Shown: positions 8,004 through 14,996 of the stretch, in pieces | Layout of the letters: each line of letters starts with the position of its first letter | Position numbering within the stretch: the first letter of the stretch is position 1 | From: Microcaldota archaeon | GTDB lineage: Archaea; Micrarchaeota; Micrarchaeia; Micrarchaeales; CABMGC01 | Assembly: GCA_021850955.1 (NCBI GenBank) | Contig: JAJZKH010000002.1 | Coordinates: 3,143 to 24,819, forward strand | DNA length: 21,677 nt | Direction of reading: 5' to 3' | Program-made: the position numbers and the translations under genes | Notes under the pieces: model-generated | The model's database searches: none | The model's input: the letters and a program-made list of their open reading frames with translations, nothing else | What the model was told of the DNA's origin: nothing

Positions 8004-8170
8004 TTTTTCATAATATACCTTATGATTTAGTATTGTTTTTAACTTTTTTCTAGCGGAGAACCCATCCTTTTCTTGCTATTGTTAAACAGACCGGAATTAA
8101 TACTATCTTTTAATATTTTTATTTTTATACATAAGTAATATTTTGTATCATATTTAATGATACACATATC

Positions 8171-8857
8171 CTACATATTGTCAAGAAAAATAAGGATCAT
8201 CTGGAAGGCAATACGAAAGCTAATCGTAAAAAATATTGCCAAAAAGATATTATACTGACCAAAAGATTTTGTATTATGATATGCTGCCAAACGCTCGTTT
8301 TGCACAAAAGTATTTGTAACTTTACTATAAGGTTCTTTGTATTGTTGATAATTCAAGGTGTTATTAACTGTAACATATTCGTTAATCCAGGATAGTACAG
8401 TAGAAGACGAAACTATTGTATAGAAAGTAGAACCAGTGTTATTTTGCCAAATAGTAAGATTGTTATAAATTTGTATTTTAGCTTTTCCTGAGATATTATC
8501 TTTTACTATAATTTCAGGATTACGAATAGCCTCAAAAGCTTTCTGAAAATTTGTTACAGAAATCTTTGAAAAGTAATAAGGTTCCCCGTTGTGACTAAAA
8601 GGATATTTTCGTGCTAAAGATGATAATTCTTTTGCTGGAATTTGATTGTAGGTTGCACAAAAGTAACTTCCCAAAACACATAAAATAATAGAAACTACAA
8701 CTGTGGTTATTCTAAATATATTTTCTCCACGGTTTTTGTTATTTTCTTTGTTCTTAATACTATCTTTAACAATTCCAAGCTCTTCTTTTGAGACATTACC
8801 AAGAATCGGAACTACTTGTTCGTTTTCGTCTTTCTTGAAAGTTAAACTTTTTAGCAT
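8171..8857 (-). pseudogene. 3'-truncated duplicate of the three-TM membrane protein
   Basis: Residues 1-214 are identical to the full-length copy, including TM1, the whole external domain and half of TM2. At the 927-bp duplication junction (8215/8216) the frame enters the region upstream of copy 1 and adds 14 unrelated residues (RIAFQMILIFLDNM) before a stop. TM2 is therefore replaced by a chance hydrophobic tail and TM3 is lost. The promoter and start are intact, so a 228-aa protein with the complete external domain is probably still expressed; it could be functional, dominant-negative or simply useless. I label it a pseudogene because the family C-terminus is missing. Confidence 0.75.
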
Positions 8858-8901
8858 TTTAGATTTCTCGTATTAGTTTTCTCATAGATTTTACTTAGAA
8901 T

Positions 8902-8930
8902 AGTGTATTATATAAGTTCAAAATTGTCAA
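8902..8930 (-). promoter_or_regulatory. Strong sigma70 promoter, copy 2
   Basis: Minus strand: TTGACA (8925-8930), a 17-bp spacer, TACACT (8902-8907). It is identical to copy 1 because it lies within the 927-bp duplication and drives the truncated gene. Confidence 0.75.
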
Positions 8931-9247
8931 TTTTTCATAATATACCTTATGATTTAGTATTGTTTTTAACTTTTTTCTAGCGGAGAACCCATCCTTTTCT
9001 TGCTATTGTTAAACAGACCGGAATTAATACTATCTTTTAATATTTTTATTTTTATACATAAGTAATATTTTGTATCATATTTAATGATACACATATCCTA
9101 CATATTGTCAAGAAAAATAAGGATCATCTGGAAGGCAATACGTAAGAAGATAAAAAATTTAGGCAAAGCATAGAATTTTAAAAACGATAGAGGTTTTATA
9201 CGAACGACATAACTATGTACAATTTTTATGAAAGTATTATTCAGCTA

Positions 9248-9262
9248 TCCGGAAATTCCGGA
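9248..9262. promoter_or_regulatory. Perfect palindrome TCCGGAAATTCCGGA
   Basis: It has 7-base arms around one central A. The surrounding block (about 9220-9300) is recognisably similar to 11125-11205, where a related palindrome lies upstream of the diverged paralogue. It sits between the minus-strand membrane gene and the divergent plus-strand gene at 9439, where an operator could serve both. Confidence 0.5.
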
Positions 9263-9438
9263 CAGTTCAAATAAATGAACTAGAAATTAATTTATGATTG
9301 TGATTATTGTAATTCGAAAAATAGGAATAAAAGACAGTAAAATTAACTTAAGTTATTTCTTATAAAAACGTATCCTTTTTATTCTTTTTTACGACATACA
9401 TAATGAGAGTATTGTATATTTTTAGTACGGAGGTTTAC

Positions 9439-9915
9439 ATGAAACAGATTCTTTTTATCAAGATGCAAACATTTTTGTTAATAATTACAGGGATTGCGGT
9501 AGGAGCAATGCTTACTTATGTTGGGGTTCACAATGCTAATATAACGTTATCCTCCTCAAAAACTCCCCAGACAAGCAGTTCTCCTGCACCAACGGCTCTG
9601 TCAACTCCTGCACCTACAGCTATTTCTACCCCTGTACCTACAGCTATCTCCACCCCCGCGCCTACCGTTGTCCCAGTACCTATACCAGTAGCAACCCCTA
9701 ATCCAGCCCCTAAACCAACACCAACTTTTGCACCAGTGCAAACTTCGGGATCTACACAAAGTAAAGAAGCTACCCAAACAACCGAAGCAAAGCAGAGTAC
9801 CGAAGCAAAACAAAGTACTGAAAGTAGTCAATCAAGTTCTACTGATACCAGTAGTTCCTCCGGAGACAATAGTAGTTCTTCTGGGGACAATAGTAGTTCT
9901 TCCGGGGATAATTAA
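9439..9915 (+). CDS. Membrane-anchored Pro/Thr/Ser-rich surface protein, 158 aa
   Basis: I start at the ATG at 9439 because GGAGG lies 5 bases upstream; the ATG at 9403 in the same frame has no ribosome site. The protein begins with a short basic end and one hydrophobic segment (about residues 8-31) that acts as an uncleaved anchor or signal. Next is a Pro/Thr/Ala repeat region built on STPAPTAI-like units, then a Gln/Ser/Thr/Glu stretch with TEAKQS repeats, and finally three tandem SSSSGDN units. No LPxTG, lipobox or enzyme domain is present. Such sequences form extended, possibly glycosylated stalks at the cell surface. The DNA is richer in GC than its surroundings, as the proline codons require. 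The repeats make length variation likely. Confidence 0.75.
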   Translation: MKQILFIKMQTFLLIITGIAVGAMLTYVGVHNANITLSSSKTPQTSSSPAPTALSTPAPTAISTPVPTAISTPAPTVVPVPIPVATPNPAPKPTPTFAPVQTSGSTQSKEATQTTEAKQSTEAKQSTESSQSSSTDTSSSSGDNSSSSGDNSSSSGDN

Positions 9916-10238
9916 TACCATATATTAAAAAATATATCCTGTAACAGGAATGATGTCCTATAGATAGGCAGGATTTGTCATAAAAAAGTGCAACTTGTAT
10001 TTTCGTGGTTATTATACTACACCATAAACAGTACATAAATGGTTTTTTTGAGCACATCCTTTTTTTAAGTAATCATCGTCCCGCTGATTTACTTGATGAA
10101 CCTGTTAATCAAAAAAGCTTATAATTGTAGCGGAATCACTGTTTGATACATCAGCTATTTGATATTTTAAAATTAACAAAAATAGATGGCTATATTATTA
10201 ATTTGTCTATTTACAAGGTGTTTTATTGTAATTATTTT
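9916..10238. other. Convergent intergenic region, no gene seen
   Basis: It lies between the 3' ends of the 9439 and 10239 genes. Possible terminators are an ATCCTG/CAGGAT pairing with an internal AGGA/TCCT hairpin (about 9936-9974), and a short CCAT/ATGG stem followed by seven T at about 10020-10048. Neither is convincing. No ORF with a ribosome site was found. Confidence 0.35.
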
Positions 10239-11018
10239 TCAATTTGAAGTCAAAATTACCACCTCAAAAAATTGAAACAAAAGAAACCCTAGCAATACAA
10301 GGAATATCACTATTTCTGGTCTTGGTACTTCTGTTAAATAAATACCGTACAAACTAATTATTGCCAATGCAATAAGTAGAAGTACCAATAAGACATTTGA
10401 ATAAAAATTAAAAGAGCCTGTGCTATGGTAAGCCTTTAAACGTTCTTTTTGTATAATAGCGTTGGTTACCTTGTTGTAAGGCTCCTTGTGCTGTATATAA
10501 TTTAGAGTTTCATTAATATTAACATACTCATTGATCCAGGAGAGTACGGTAGAAGAGGGAACTGTTGTATAGAAAGTAGTTCCCGTATTGTTTTTCCAAA
10601 TAGTAAGGTTATTGTAAATTTGTAATGGGGTCTTTTCTGAGATATTGTTTACCACTAAAATCTCAGAATTACGAATAGCTTCAAAAGCCTTCTTGAAATT
10701 TATTGTAGATACTTCGCGGTAAGGAGGATTCTCATTATGGTTTAAAGGGTATTTTTGTGATAATAATGATAATTCCTTTGCTGGAATTTGATTATATGTT
10801 GCATTGAAATGCATTGTTACAATAATTAAAAAAAGAGCAAAGGCAGCTATAGTAAAACTAGCTATTATCTCCCCTTTGGTTCTTTCATTTACTTTACCAA
10901 CTTTTTCTTTCTTAATAACATCGTCCTTGATGATACCTATTTCTTTTTCGGAAATATTACTAAGAATTATATTTATTTGATCACCTTCATCTTTCTTGAA
11001 AGTCAAACTCTTTAACAT
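10239..11018 (-). CDS. Three-TM membrane protein, diverged paralogue of 7166-7930
   Basis: The 259-residue protein has the same plan as the 7.2-kb gene: identical first ten residues (MLKSLTFKKD), a charged N-terminus, TM1 at about 50-70, an external domain and TM2/TM3 at about 206-228 and 235-255. The most conserved blocks are NATYNQIPAKELS, KKAFEAIRNSEI, QIYNNLTIWKNNTGTTFYT and SSTVLSWINEYVN. The N-terminal cytosolic part and the TM segments vary more. The ATG follows a GAGG ribosome site by 8 bases and a TTGACA-17-TACACT promoter matching that of the duplicated copies, which suggests co-regulation. The strong conservation of the external domain argues that this is the working part. The function is unknown. 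Confidence 0.78.
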   Translation of the reverse strand: MLKSLTFKKDEGDQINIILSNISEKEIGIIKDDVIKKEKVGKVNERTKGEIIASFTIAAFALFLIIVTMHFNATYNQIPAKELSLLSQKYPLNHNENPPYREVSTINFKKAFEAIRNSEILVVNNISEKTPLQIYNNLTIWKNNTGTTFYTTVPSSTVLSWINEYVNINETLNYIQHKEPYNKVTNAIIQKERLKAYHSTGSFNFYSNVLLVLLLIALAIISLYGIYLTEVPRPEIVIFLVLLGFLLFQFFEVVILTSN

Positions 11019-11052
11019 TAAAATGCCTCACAGACTTTACCTTATTTATAAC

Positions 11053-11081
11053 AGTGTATTACATAAGGATAAAATTGTCAA
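11053..11081 (-). promoter_or_regulatory. Strong sigma70 promoter of the third paralogue
   Basis: Minus strand: TTGACA (11076-11081), a 17-bp spacer, TACACT (11053-11058). Both hexamers, the spacer length and the first spacer bases (ATTTT) match the promoters at 7975 and 8902. Confidence 0.75.
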
Positions 11082-11145
11082 CTTTTTCCTAACGAGATGG
11101 AGTTAAAATATGAAGTTGTATGCACTTTTTAAAAATATTGTCCAG

Positions 11146-11166
11146 TTATCCGATATTTCCGGATAA
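11146..11166. promoter_or_regulatory. Palindrome TTATCCG-7-CGGATAA
   Basis: It has 7-base perfect arms around atatttc. The flanking DNA resembles the block at 9220-9300. It lies about 65 bp upstream of the -35 of the 10239-11018 gene. Confidence 0.45.
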
Positions 11167-11287
11167 CTCACATAAATAAACCAATATGAATTTTATGATT
11201 GCAATTGTTATAGTTTTAAAACTAAGCGCAGAAAAGAAATAGAATTAAATTAGAATACTGTGGCAAGAATTAAGCTTTTGTCACCAA

Positions 11288-11482
11288 TTAATCTTGTTGG
11301 AATGATAAAAACCTGTCTCGTAATAATATATTTTTGGCGATTTCAATATCAAGAATCCACAGGTGCCCATCTTCATATTCAGGTACAAATTCTCTTTCAT
11401 TCCTTTATACCACGGTAAGAACCCTATGCTTTGAATCTACACTGTTGGTTAACTCATCGCCAATCTCAATTCTTTCTAACAT
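11288..11482 (-). pseudogene. 64-codon gene interrupted by one in-frame TAA
   Basis: From the ATG at 11482, preceded by AAAGGAG 8 bases upstream, the frame reads 25 residues (MLERIEIGDELTNSVDSK...) to a TAA at 11405-11407. It then continues without shift for 38 more residues (RNEREFVPEYEDGHLWILDI...) to a second TAA at 11288. The two parts look like one protein: both are acidic, and the second half has a well-formed amphipathic pattern. A single base change would restore it. Alternatives are a 25-aa peptide or stop readthrough. No family is recognised. It lies upstream of the membrane-protein paralogue on the same strand, separated by about 270 bp. Confidence 0.55.
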
Positions 11483-11899
11483 CTCCTAAACTCCTTTATC
11501 TTTTTTAAAACTCTGTTTATTATAAAATAAAATGTTTTTTCCGTCAAATAGCACCTCAAAGCATATTTTCCATTTTGTTGTTAATAAATTCTACATAAGA
11601 ATATAAATTTTATTGTTTATCTAAATATATAATCAGTTTTTATATTATAGAATCTTTTGTTGTTTACTAAAAATATGATACTTATATTTATTTAATCTTT
11701 GCATCTATCAATTGGATATTCATAATCTTTTCTATACTGTAAACTTACTATAAACTTTTTATAGTATTTTTAGACTTTAAACTTTTAATACCATAAATCT
11801 TTTATAGGTAGAGTTTTGTATGTGATAAGCTTTGTATGTGATAAGCTTTGTATGTGACGAGTTTTGTTATATAGCGATTTCTATTAAAATTTTATATGA
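11483..11899. other. AT-rich spacer with short tandem repeats
   Basis: No gene is seen. A small hairpin (TACTATAAA/TTTATAGTA, 11746-11766) followed by five T might stop plus-strand transcription, but no plus gene precedes it. Several variants of a TATAAACTTTT-like motif occur at 11735-11800, followed by the 16-bp repeats. Confidence 0.4.
11821..11868. repeat. 16-bp tandem repeat, three units
   Basis: The unit TGTGATAAGCTTTGTA is present at 11821-11836 and 11837-11852, with a third diverged unit at 11853-11868. Each intact unit holds an AAGCTT palindrome. It lies just past the stop of the 11900-12331 gene. Confidence 0.75.
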
Positions 11900-12331
11900 T
11901 TAAAAATCAATTTCATGAGGCATATTTTCATTTCTGTAAACCAATACTTCATTTTTTCCATTTTCGTCATCTATATACAAGGCATCTATATTATAATTTA
12001 AACCATTGCGAGCTTTTCTATAGCATCGTTTAGTGTCCAATTTGGCATATTCGATAGCTTCTTCTTTTGAATACATAGATTGGAGATAAGAAAAAAGAAA
12101 ATTAATATGAACACTTTTTGTGCTATAATCTGTATGGCTTCCACTTGTTGCCATACGACATTCTGTAGGATATTTTAAACTATCACAATCGCAAACGCCT
12201 TCTATAATATCATAAACCTCATCATCAGATAAAATTTCTGTGCAATGTGTTTTGACGTAAACCTGCCAAAATTTTCCTGTTTGTTCTTTTGTGCTAGACG
12301 GTATATTGGTAGTATCTTCCAATGTTTTCAT
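11900..12331 (-). CDS. Hypothetical protein, 143 aa, leaderless
   Basis: The start is the ATG at 12331, with TGA-TATAAT ending 6 bp upstream and no ribosome site, so a leaderless mRNA is predicted. The protein is soluble and acidic. It has a Cys-containing segment (GVCDCDSLKYPTEC, about residues 45-58), a central HINFLFSYLQSMYSKEEAIEYAKLD helix region and a C-terminal NIDALYIDDENGKNEVLVYRN strand pair. The CxC...C arrangement might bind a metal, but no known motif fits. It ends in front of the 16-bp repeats. The family is not recognised. Confidence 0.7.
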   Translation of the reverse strand: MKTLEDTTNIPSSTKEQTGKFWQVYVKTHCTEILSDDEVYDIIEGVCDCDSLKYPTECRMATSGSHTDYSTKSVHINFLFSYLQSMYSKEEAIEYAKLDTKRCYRKARNGLNYNIDALYIDDENGKNEVLVYRNENMPHEIDF

Positions 12332-12337
12332 GTTTTC

Positions 12338-12346
12338 ATTATATCA
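12338..12346 (-). promoter_or_regulatory. Extended -10 element, leaderless start
   Basis: Minus-strand TGA-TATAAT (TATAAT at 12338-12343), then 6 bp to the ATG at 12331. It has the same geometry as the elements at 2201, 3609 and 560. Confidence 0.6.
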
Positions 12347-12433
12347 TATAGAACAACAAAAAAAGATATCTTTGCCGTAATCAAGAAAACTACATTCTAT
12401 ATTTTAAAAGTAAAAAAATCTTCGCGATATTGT

Positions 12434-12577
12434 TTATTGCCATTGACTTGCAAGTGCACCAAAAGGAATGAACAACAATATTACAAAACTTATGAGTCCA
12501 AAAAGGGCAAATATTTTTACATACGTTCGAAAATCGTAATTATTTAGCTTATCAATAATGGCAGCCGTTATTCGTAT
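12434..12577 (-). CDS. Putative 47-aa single-TM protein starting at ATA
   Basis: A strong promoter (12584-12612) places its predicted +1 on an ATA codon at 12577. That codon opens a 47-codon frame ending in TAA at 12434. The product has a basic/aromatic start (RITAAIIDKLNNYDFRTY) followed by one hydrophobic helix at about residues 20-43 (IFALFGLISFVILLFIPFG). No ATG, GTG or TTG in this frame precedes the helix, and an in-frame stop lies just upstream. The geometry is the same as the ATG-initiated leaderless genes here, so either ATA is used for leaderless initiation or an ATG has mutated to ATA and the gene is dead or weak. It lies upstream of the 11900-12331 gene, which has its own promoter. 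Confidence 0.4.
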   Translation of the reverse strand: MRITAAIIDKLNNYDFRTYVKIFALFGLISFVILLFIPFGALASQWQ

Positions 12578-12583
12578 AGTACG

Positions 12584-12612
12584 AATATATCATATGAATG
12601 CAAAATTGTCAA
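12584..12612 (-). promoter_or_regulatory. Strong sigma70 promoter TTGACA-17-TATATT
   Basis: Minus strand: TTGACA (12607-12612), a 17-bp spacer starting ATTTTG as in the three-TM gene promoters, TATATT (12584-12589). It points at the 47-codon ATA frame and then the 11900-12331 gene. Confidence 0.65.
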
Positions 12613-12646
12613 CAAATCAAGACCCGTTTATATCTTATCAGATAAC

Positions 12647-13141
12647 CTATCGATAGTTTGATTGCAATGATGGCGTACTTGATTTATGACTGGTGCCAAA
12701 AATTCGTTTATTGTTATTGTTTTTTGAAGGTTTATTTGTATTATTATTTTCCTTGGCGATAGGAGATACACATTTCCCGACACCATGAGTAACATTTTCC
12801 GTGCTTTGGCTGGCGGTGCTTGAGTTAACAGTACTTGGGCTGGCAGTATTGGATGTTTTATTTTCTGCGTTATTTTTACCCTTGGTTATTGTTGCAAGAC
12901 AAGAAATTACTGTATTTTTTACGGTTGTGCCATGATTATTCTTGTTAGTCGTATGCTGATTTGAATAATTTTGAGATGCACCAGCAGAAGGAGATGAATG
13001 TAATGTTTGCGAAGCCGAGGTAACATTCAAGGTAGTTTCATGCTGATTTGTAACTACTGTTGTAGTAACAATCGTACCCGCAATTGCAATAGCTAATAGT
13101 ACTTTTCCTGAAAATCCTAAATGGGCTAATGTTTTTATCAT
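12647..13141 (-). CDS. Membrane-anchored Ser/Thr/Asn-rich protein, 164 aa
   Basis: The N-terminus has a hydrophobic segment at about residues 14-31 (VLLAIAIAGTIVTTTVV) that should act as a signal anchor. The rest is low-complexity Ser, Thr, Asn, His and Lys with a basic C-terminus, so it is probably extracytoplasmic. Two related blocks stand out: C81-LATITKGKNN and C124-VSPIAKENNN, about 43 residues apart, each a Cys followed by an I-x-K pattern and Asn run. These look like an internal duplication, and the two cysteines could form a disulfide. There is no lipobox near the N-terminus. A TATAAT at 13176-13181 lies about 35 bp above the ATG; no clear ribosome site is seen. The function is unknown; a surface stalk or adhesin-like role is a guess. 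Confidence 0.65.
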   Translation of the reverse strand: MIKTLAHLGFSGKVLLAIAIAGTIVTTTVVTNQHETTLNVTSASQTLHSSPSAGASQNYSNQHTTNKNNHGTTVKNTVISCLATITKGKNNAENKTSNTASPSTVNSSTASQSTENVTHGVGKCVSPIAKENNNTNKPSKNNNNKRIFGTSHKSSTPSLQSNYR

Positions 13142-13243
13142 GTTTTTTGCACTAGAACTATTTTTTACACTACTAATTATAGTTTATACAAAATATTCTC
13201 TATTGTAGGATATCGGTAAAAATAAGTAATTTTGTTACCTACG

Positions 13244-13405
13244 TTATATTTCAATAGAAGTTTCAAGCTTGGTTAGATTTGCTTTCAACTTCTTTTGAAG
13301 TTGATTGGCAAAAAGCATTAATTCGCGACATATCTTTTCCTCTTGATCCATAGGTATATGGGCAGTTCTTTTCAAGACTCGAACGCATGCAAAACCACAT
13401 GACAT
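13244..13405 (-). CDS. Small protein, 53 aa, related to the broken genes at 17306 and 18674
   Basis: The frame from the ATG at 13405 gives MSCGFACVRVLKRTAHIPMD followed by an amphipathic helix (EEKICRELMLFANQLQKKLKANLTKLE). It is the only intact member in this window of a possible small family: a hydrophobic strand containing CV/VI, a turn ending in Pro, then a helix with the pattern RxLxxxANxxxK. The gene at 17306 (DRDLEKIANLIAK) and the one at 18674 (QQLKELAEKLSK) fit the same plan, though overall identity is low. A TTGATA-17-TACAAT promoter lies about 60 bp upstream. The ribosome site is poor (AAGAG touching the ATG); an internal ATG at codon 19 is the alternative start. Confidence 0.5.
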   Translation of the reverse strand: MSCGFACVRVLKRTAHIPMDQEEKICRELMLFANQLQKKLKANLTKLETSIEI

Positions 13406-13456
13406 CTCTTATTTTCTCTTTTTTTATTAATACTATCTATATTGAAGTTTAATAGG

Positions 13457-13494
13457 ACAATATATATTGTAATTATGTTCCTGTATAGTATCAA
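13457..13494 (-). promoter_or_regulatory. Promoter with a 14-bp palindrome over the -10
   Basis: Minus strand: TTGATA (13489-13494), a 17-bp spacer, TACAAT (13466-13471). The perfect palindrome ACAATATATATTGT (13457-13470) covers the -10 and the predicted start site, a position where a bound repressor would block transcription of the 53-aa gene. Confidence 0.5.
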
Positions 13495-13544
13495 GAAACG
13501 GAACAGGTTAATACTAGCCAATATAGGTCAAGACGCCCTGGCGT

Positions 13545-13910
13545 TTACTTCTTTTCTTTTTTTTGCGCTGGCCTTAAAATCCAATTAGTTATATTGTCTG
13601 TTGTTGTCCTTATATGTTCCAATTCATGAATTACCTGGTGGCTATGATAATAGCTTAGAATTGTGTTGATGCTTTTTCTGGCTTTCGTCATCAACGGTAC
13701 TTCCATATCATCAATCCAACAACGATATGAAAATTTTCTCTTTGGTGAAAAACAAGTAATCCTTACTTCAAAAGGCAGTCTGGCAGTCTTATATGTGTTT
13801 GATGATTGCATTTCCCACAAGAATTCATTTTTGGTAGTTTCTTGTATAAGTTCCTGAAGTACCCATTGAACTGTTAATTTGCTTATATGTACTGTTTCAA
13901 CTGTATACAC
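13545..13910 (-). CDS. Hypothetical protein, 121 aa
   Basis: Start at the GTG at 13910, with AAAAGG 9 bases upstream; the nearby ATG is in another frame. The protein appears soluble: an N-terminal strand and helix (ISKLTVQWVLQELIQET), a beta-rich middle (FEVRITCFSPKRKFSYRCWIDDMEV) and a helical C-terminus ending in a basic run (PAQKKEKK). It lies 36 bp below the stop of the 13947-14492 gene on the same strand, so the two probably form an operon. No family is recognised. Confidence 0.65.
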   Translation of the reverse strand: MYTVETVHISKLTVQWVLQELIQETTKNEFLWEMQSSNTYKTARLPFEVRITCFSPKRKFSYRCWIDDMEVPLMTKARKSINTILSYYHSHQVIHELEHIRTTTDNITNWILRPAQKKEKK

Positions 13911-13946
13911 GATATCATTCCTTTTGTGGTCAGTTTGCTAAGTATC

Positions 13947-14492
13947 TCATATATTATCAGGCATTTCATACCCCATTTTCTTCATCAACTGTGCAACCAA
14001 AAGAAAAGGGCAGTCGTCAGATTGATGTATAACATGCCATGGATCAAGTGTAGTAAATAGAATTTCCTGATAATTACTATATCTTCCATCCCCAGTACAT
14101 TGTAGAACTGTATAATCAACCTCTCTATAGCTCTCAAGTTTGGCAAGAACAGCATACAATACATCACGAATTGTTGGATGTGTTTCGGATGATGGTCTTT
14201 TTAGAGGGGCAATCCCTGGAAGTGTTTCGGTTCCCATAACGAGACCCTTTGTAGCAGGTTCCCCAGGTTCCTTGTCAAGCTTTACTTTTTTTGGCACGGG
14301 TTCAAAATCACCAAGATCTACGAGAGTATGTGGTCCAGACGCAGATACAAAGTATGGACTGTTTGGTTTTTTACAACTTACTATTGTTATTATTTGCCTT
14401 GGTATATTAATATCGGTTATCGAGAAATTGCCCCGTTCGTGGACACATTTTTCGCGAATAATCATACCTATCTTACATTCTTCAATCTTCAT
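13947..14492 (-). CDS. Hypothetical protein, 181 aa, first gene of a two-gene operon
   Basis: The N-terminal half (about 1-65) looks like a small beta-barrel: MKIEECKIGMIIRE, a turn with ERGNFSITDIN, then RQIITIVSC and PHTLVDLGDFEPV, a pattern of short strands seen in SH3-like or KOW-like modules. A Pro/Lys/Glu-rich linker (66-105) joins it to a helical C-terminal part (THPTIRDVLYAVLAKLE...DDCPFLLVAQLMKKMGYE). The ATG follows a weak AAAGAG site by about 9 bases. A TTGACA at about 14567-14572 upstream lacks a good -10. The gene probably shares an mRNA with 13545-13910. The beta-barrel reading is from strand pattern alone. Confidence 0.7.
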   Translation of the reverse strand: MKIEECKIGMIIREKCVHERGNFSITDINIPRQIITIVSCKKPNSPYFVSASGPHTLVDLGDFEPVPKKVKLDKEPGEPATKGLVMGTETLPGIAPLKRPSSETHPTIRDVLYAVLAKLESYREVDYTVLQCTGDGRYSNYQEILFTTLDPWHVIHQSDDCPFLLVAQLMKKMGYEMPDNI

Positions 14493-14996
14493 TGGTAAAA
14501 CTCTTTCGGATAATTGGCCTATTGGTATAACTTTTTATTTACACTGCATAAGTAAATGTGATGGTTGTCAAAACACCAAAGAAGTTTTAAATCGTAACTA
14601 CTTAGAGGGATTGGATTTTATATTCACAAAATATGTTATATTCACTAGTATTGTAAATAATCATTTTTAATGAATGTCAAAAGAATGGATAAAACTACTT
14701 TAAAATATACCTAGTAAAGGAAGTTTTGCGATTTAGAATAGGTTTATTATTAAGAGACTTTATCACTTCGCGGAGGTAAAGAACAAGTTTATTTTATGAT
14801 AAAGTATAAAGTAAATTTAATACATATAGATTATTGAATATGAGATTATGCTTCGCTAAAAGACTTAACTTTAACGTCTTTTATTTTGTATGAATTTTTA
14901 AAGTGGTTGAAAAGGAAAAGGTTATCTTTTCATATAAAAATAAAAAAATGTTATACTGATAAAGTAGATTGTATTTATATTTTATAGAACAAAGAA
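14493..14996. other. Divergent intergenic region with hairpins, no gene seen
   Basis: It separates the minus-strand operon from the 598-aa gene. A hairpin AAAAGAC/GTCTTTT (14858-14882) with a TTTT tail resembles a plus-strand terminator, although no plus gene precedes it. An ACTTTATC/GATAAAGT inverted repeat (about 14757-14807) lies just upstream. The plus-strand ORF overlapping 14140-14670 is antisense to the 181-aa gene. Confidence 0.4.
14949..14957 (+). promoter_or_regulatory. Extended -10 promoter of the 598-aa gene
   Basis: TGT-TATACT (TATACT at 14952-14957) gives a predicted leader of about 33 bases before the ATG at 14997. A TTTCAT about 18 bp upstream is a weak -35. The leader has no clear ribosome site. 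Confidence 0.45.

Larger units (their letters stand above)
7289..9142. repeat. Exact 927-bp direct tandem duplication
   Basis: Copies 7289-8215 and 8216-9142 are directly adjacent; I saw no mismatch between them. Each contains codons 1-214 of the three-TM protein, its promoter and about 200 bp of upstream DNA. The match does not extend past either end, so there is no microhomology at the junction. Confidence 0.95.

Noticed and set aside
9403..9438. Upstream ATG for the P/T/S-rich protein
   Set aside because: It has no ribosome site, whereas the ATG at 9439 has GGAGG 5 bases upstream directly before a signal-anchor.
14140..14670. Plus-strand 176-aa ORF
   Set aside because: Antisense to the 181-aa gene, which has normal composition and an operon partner; no plus-strand ribosome site.
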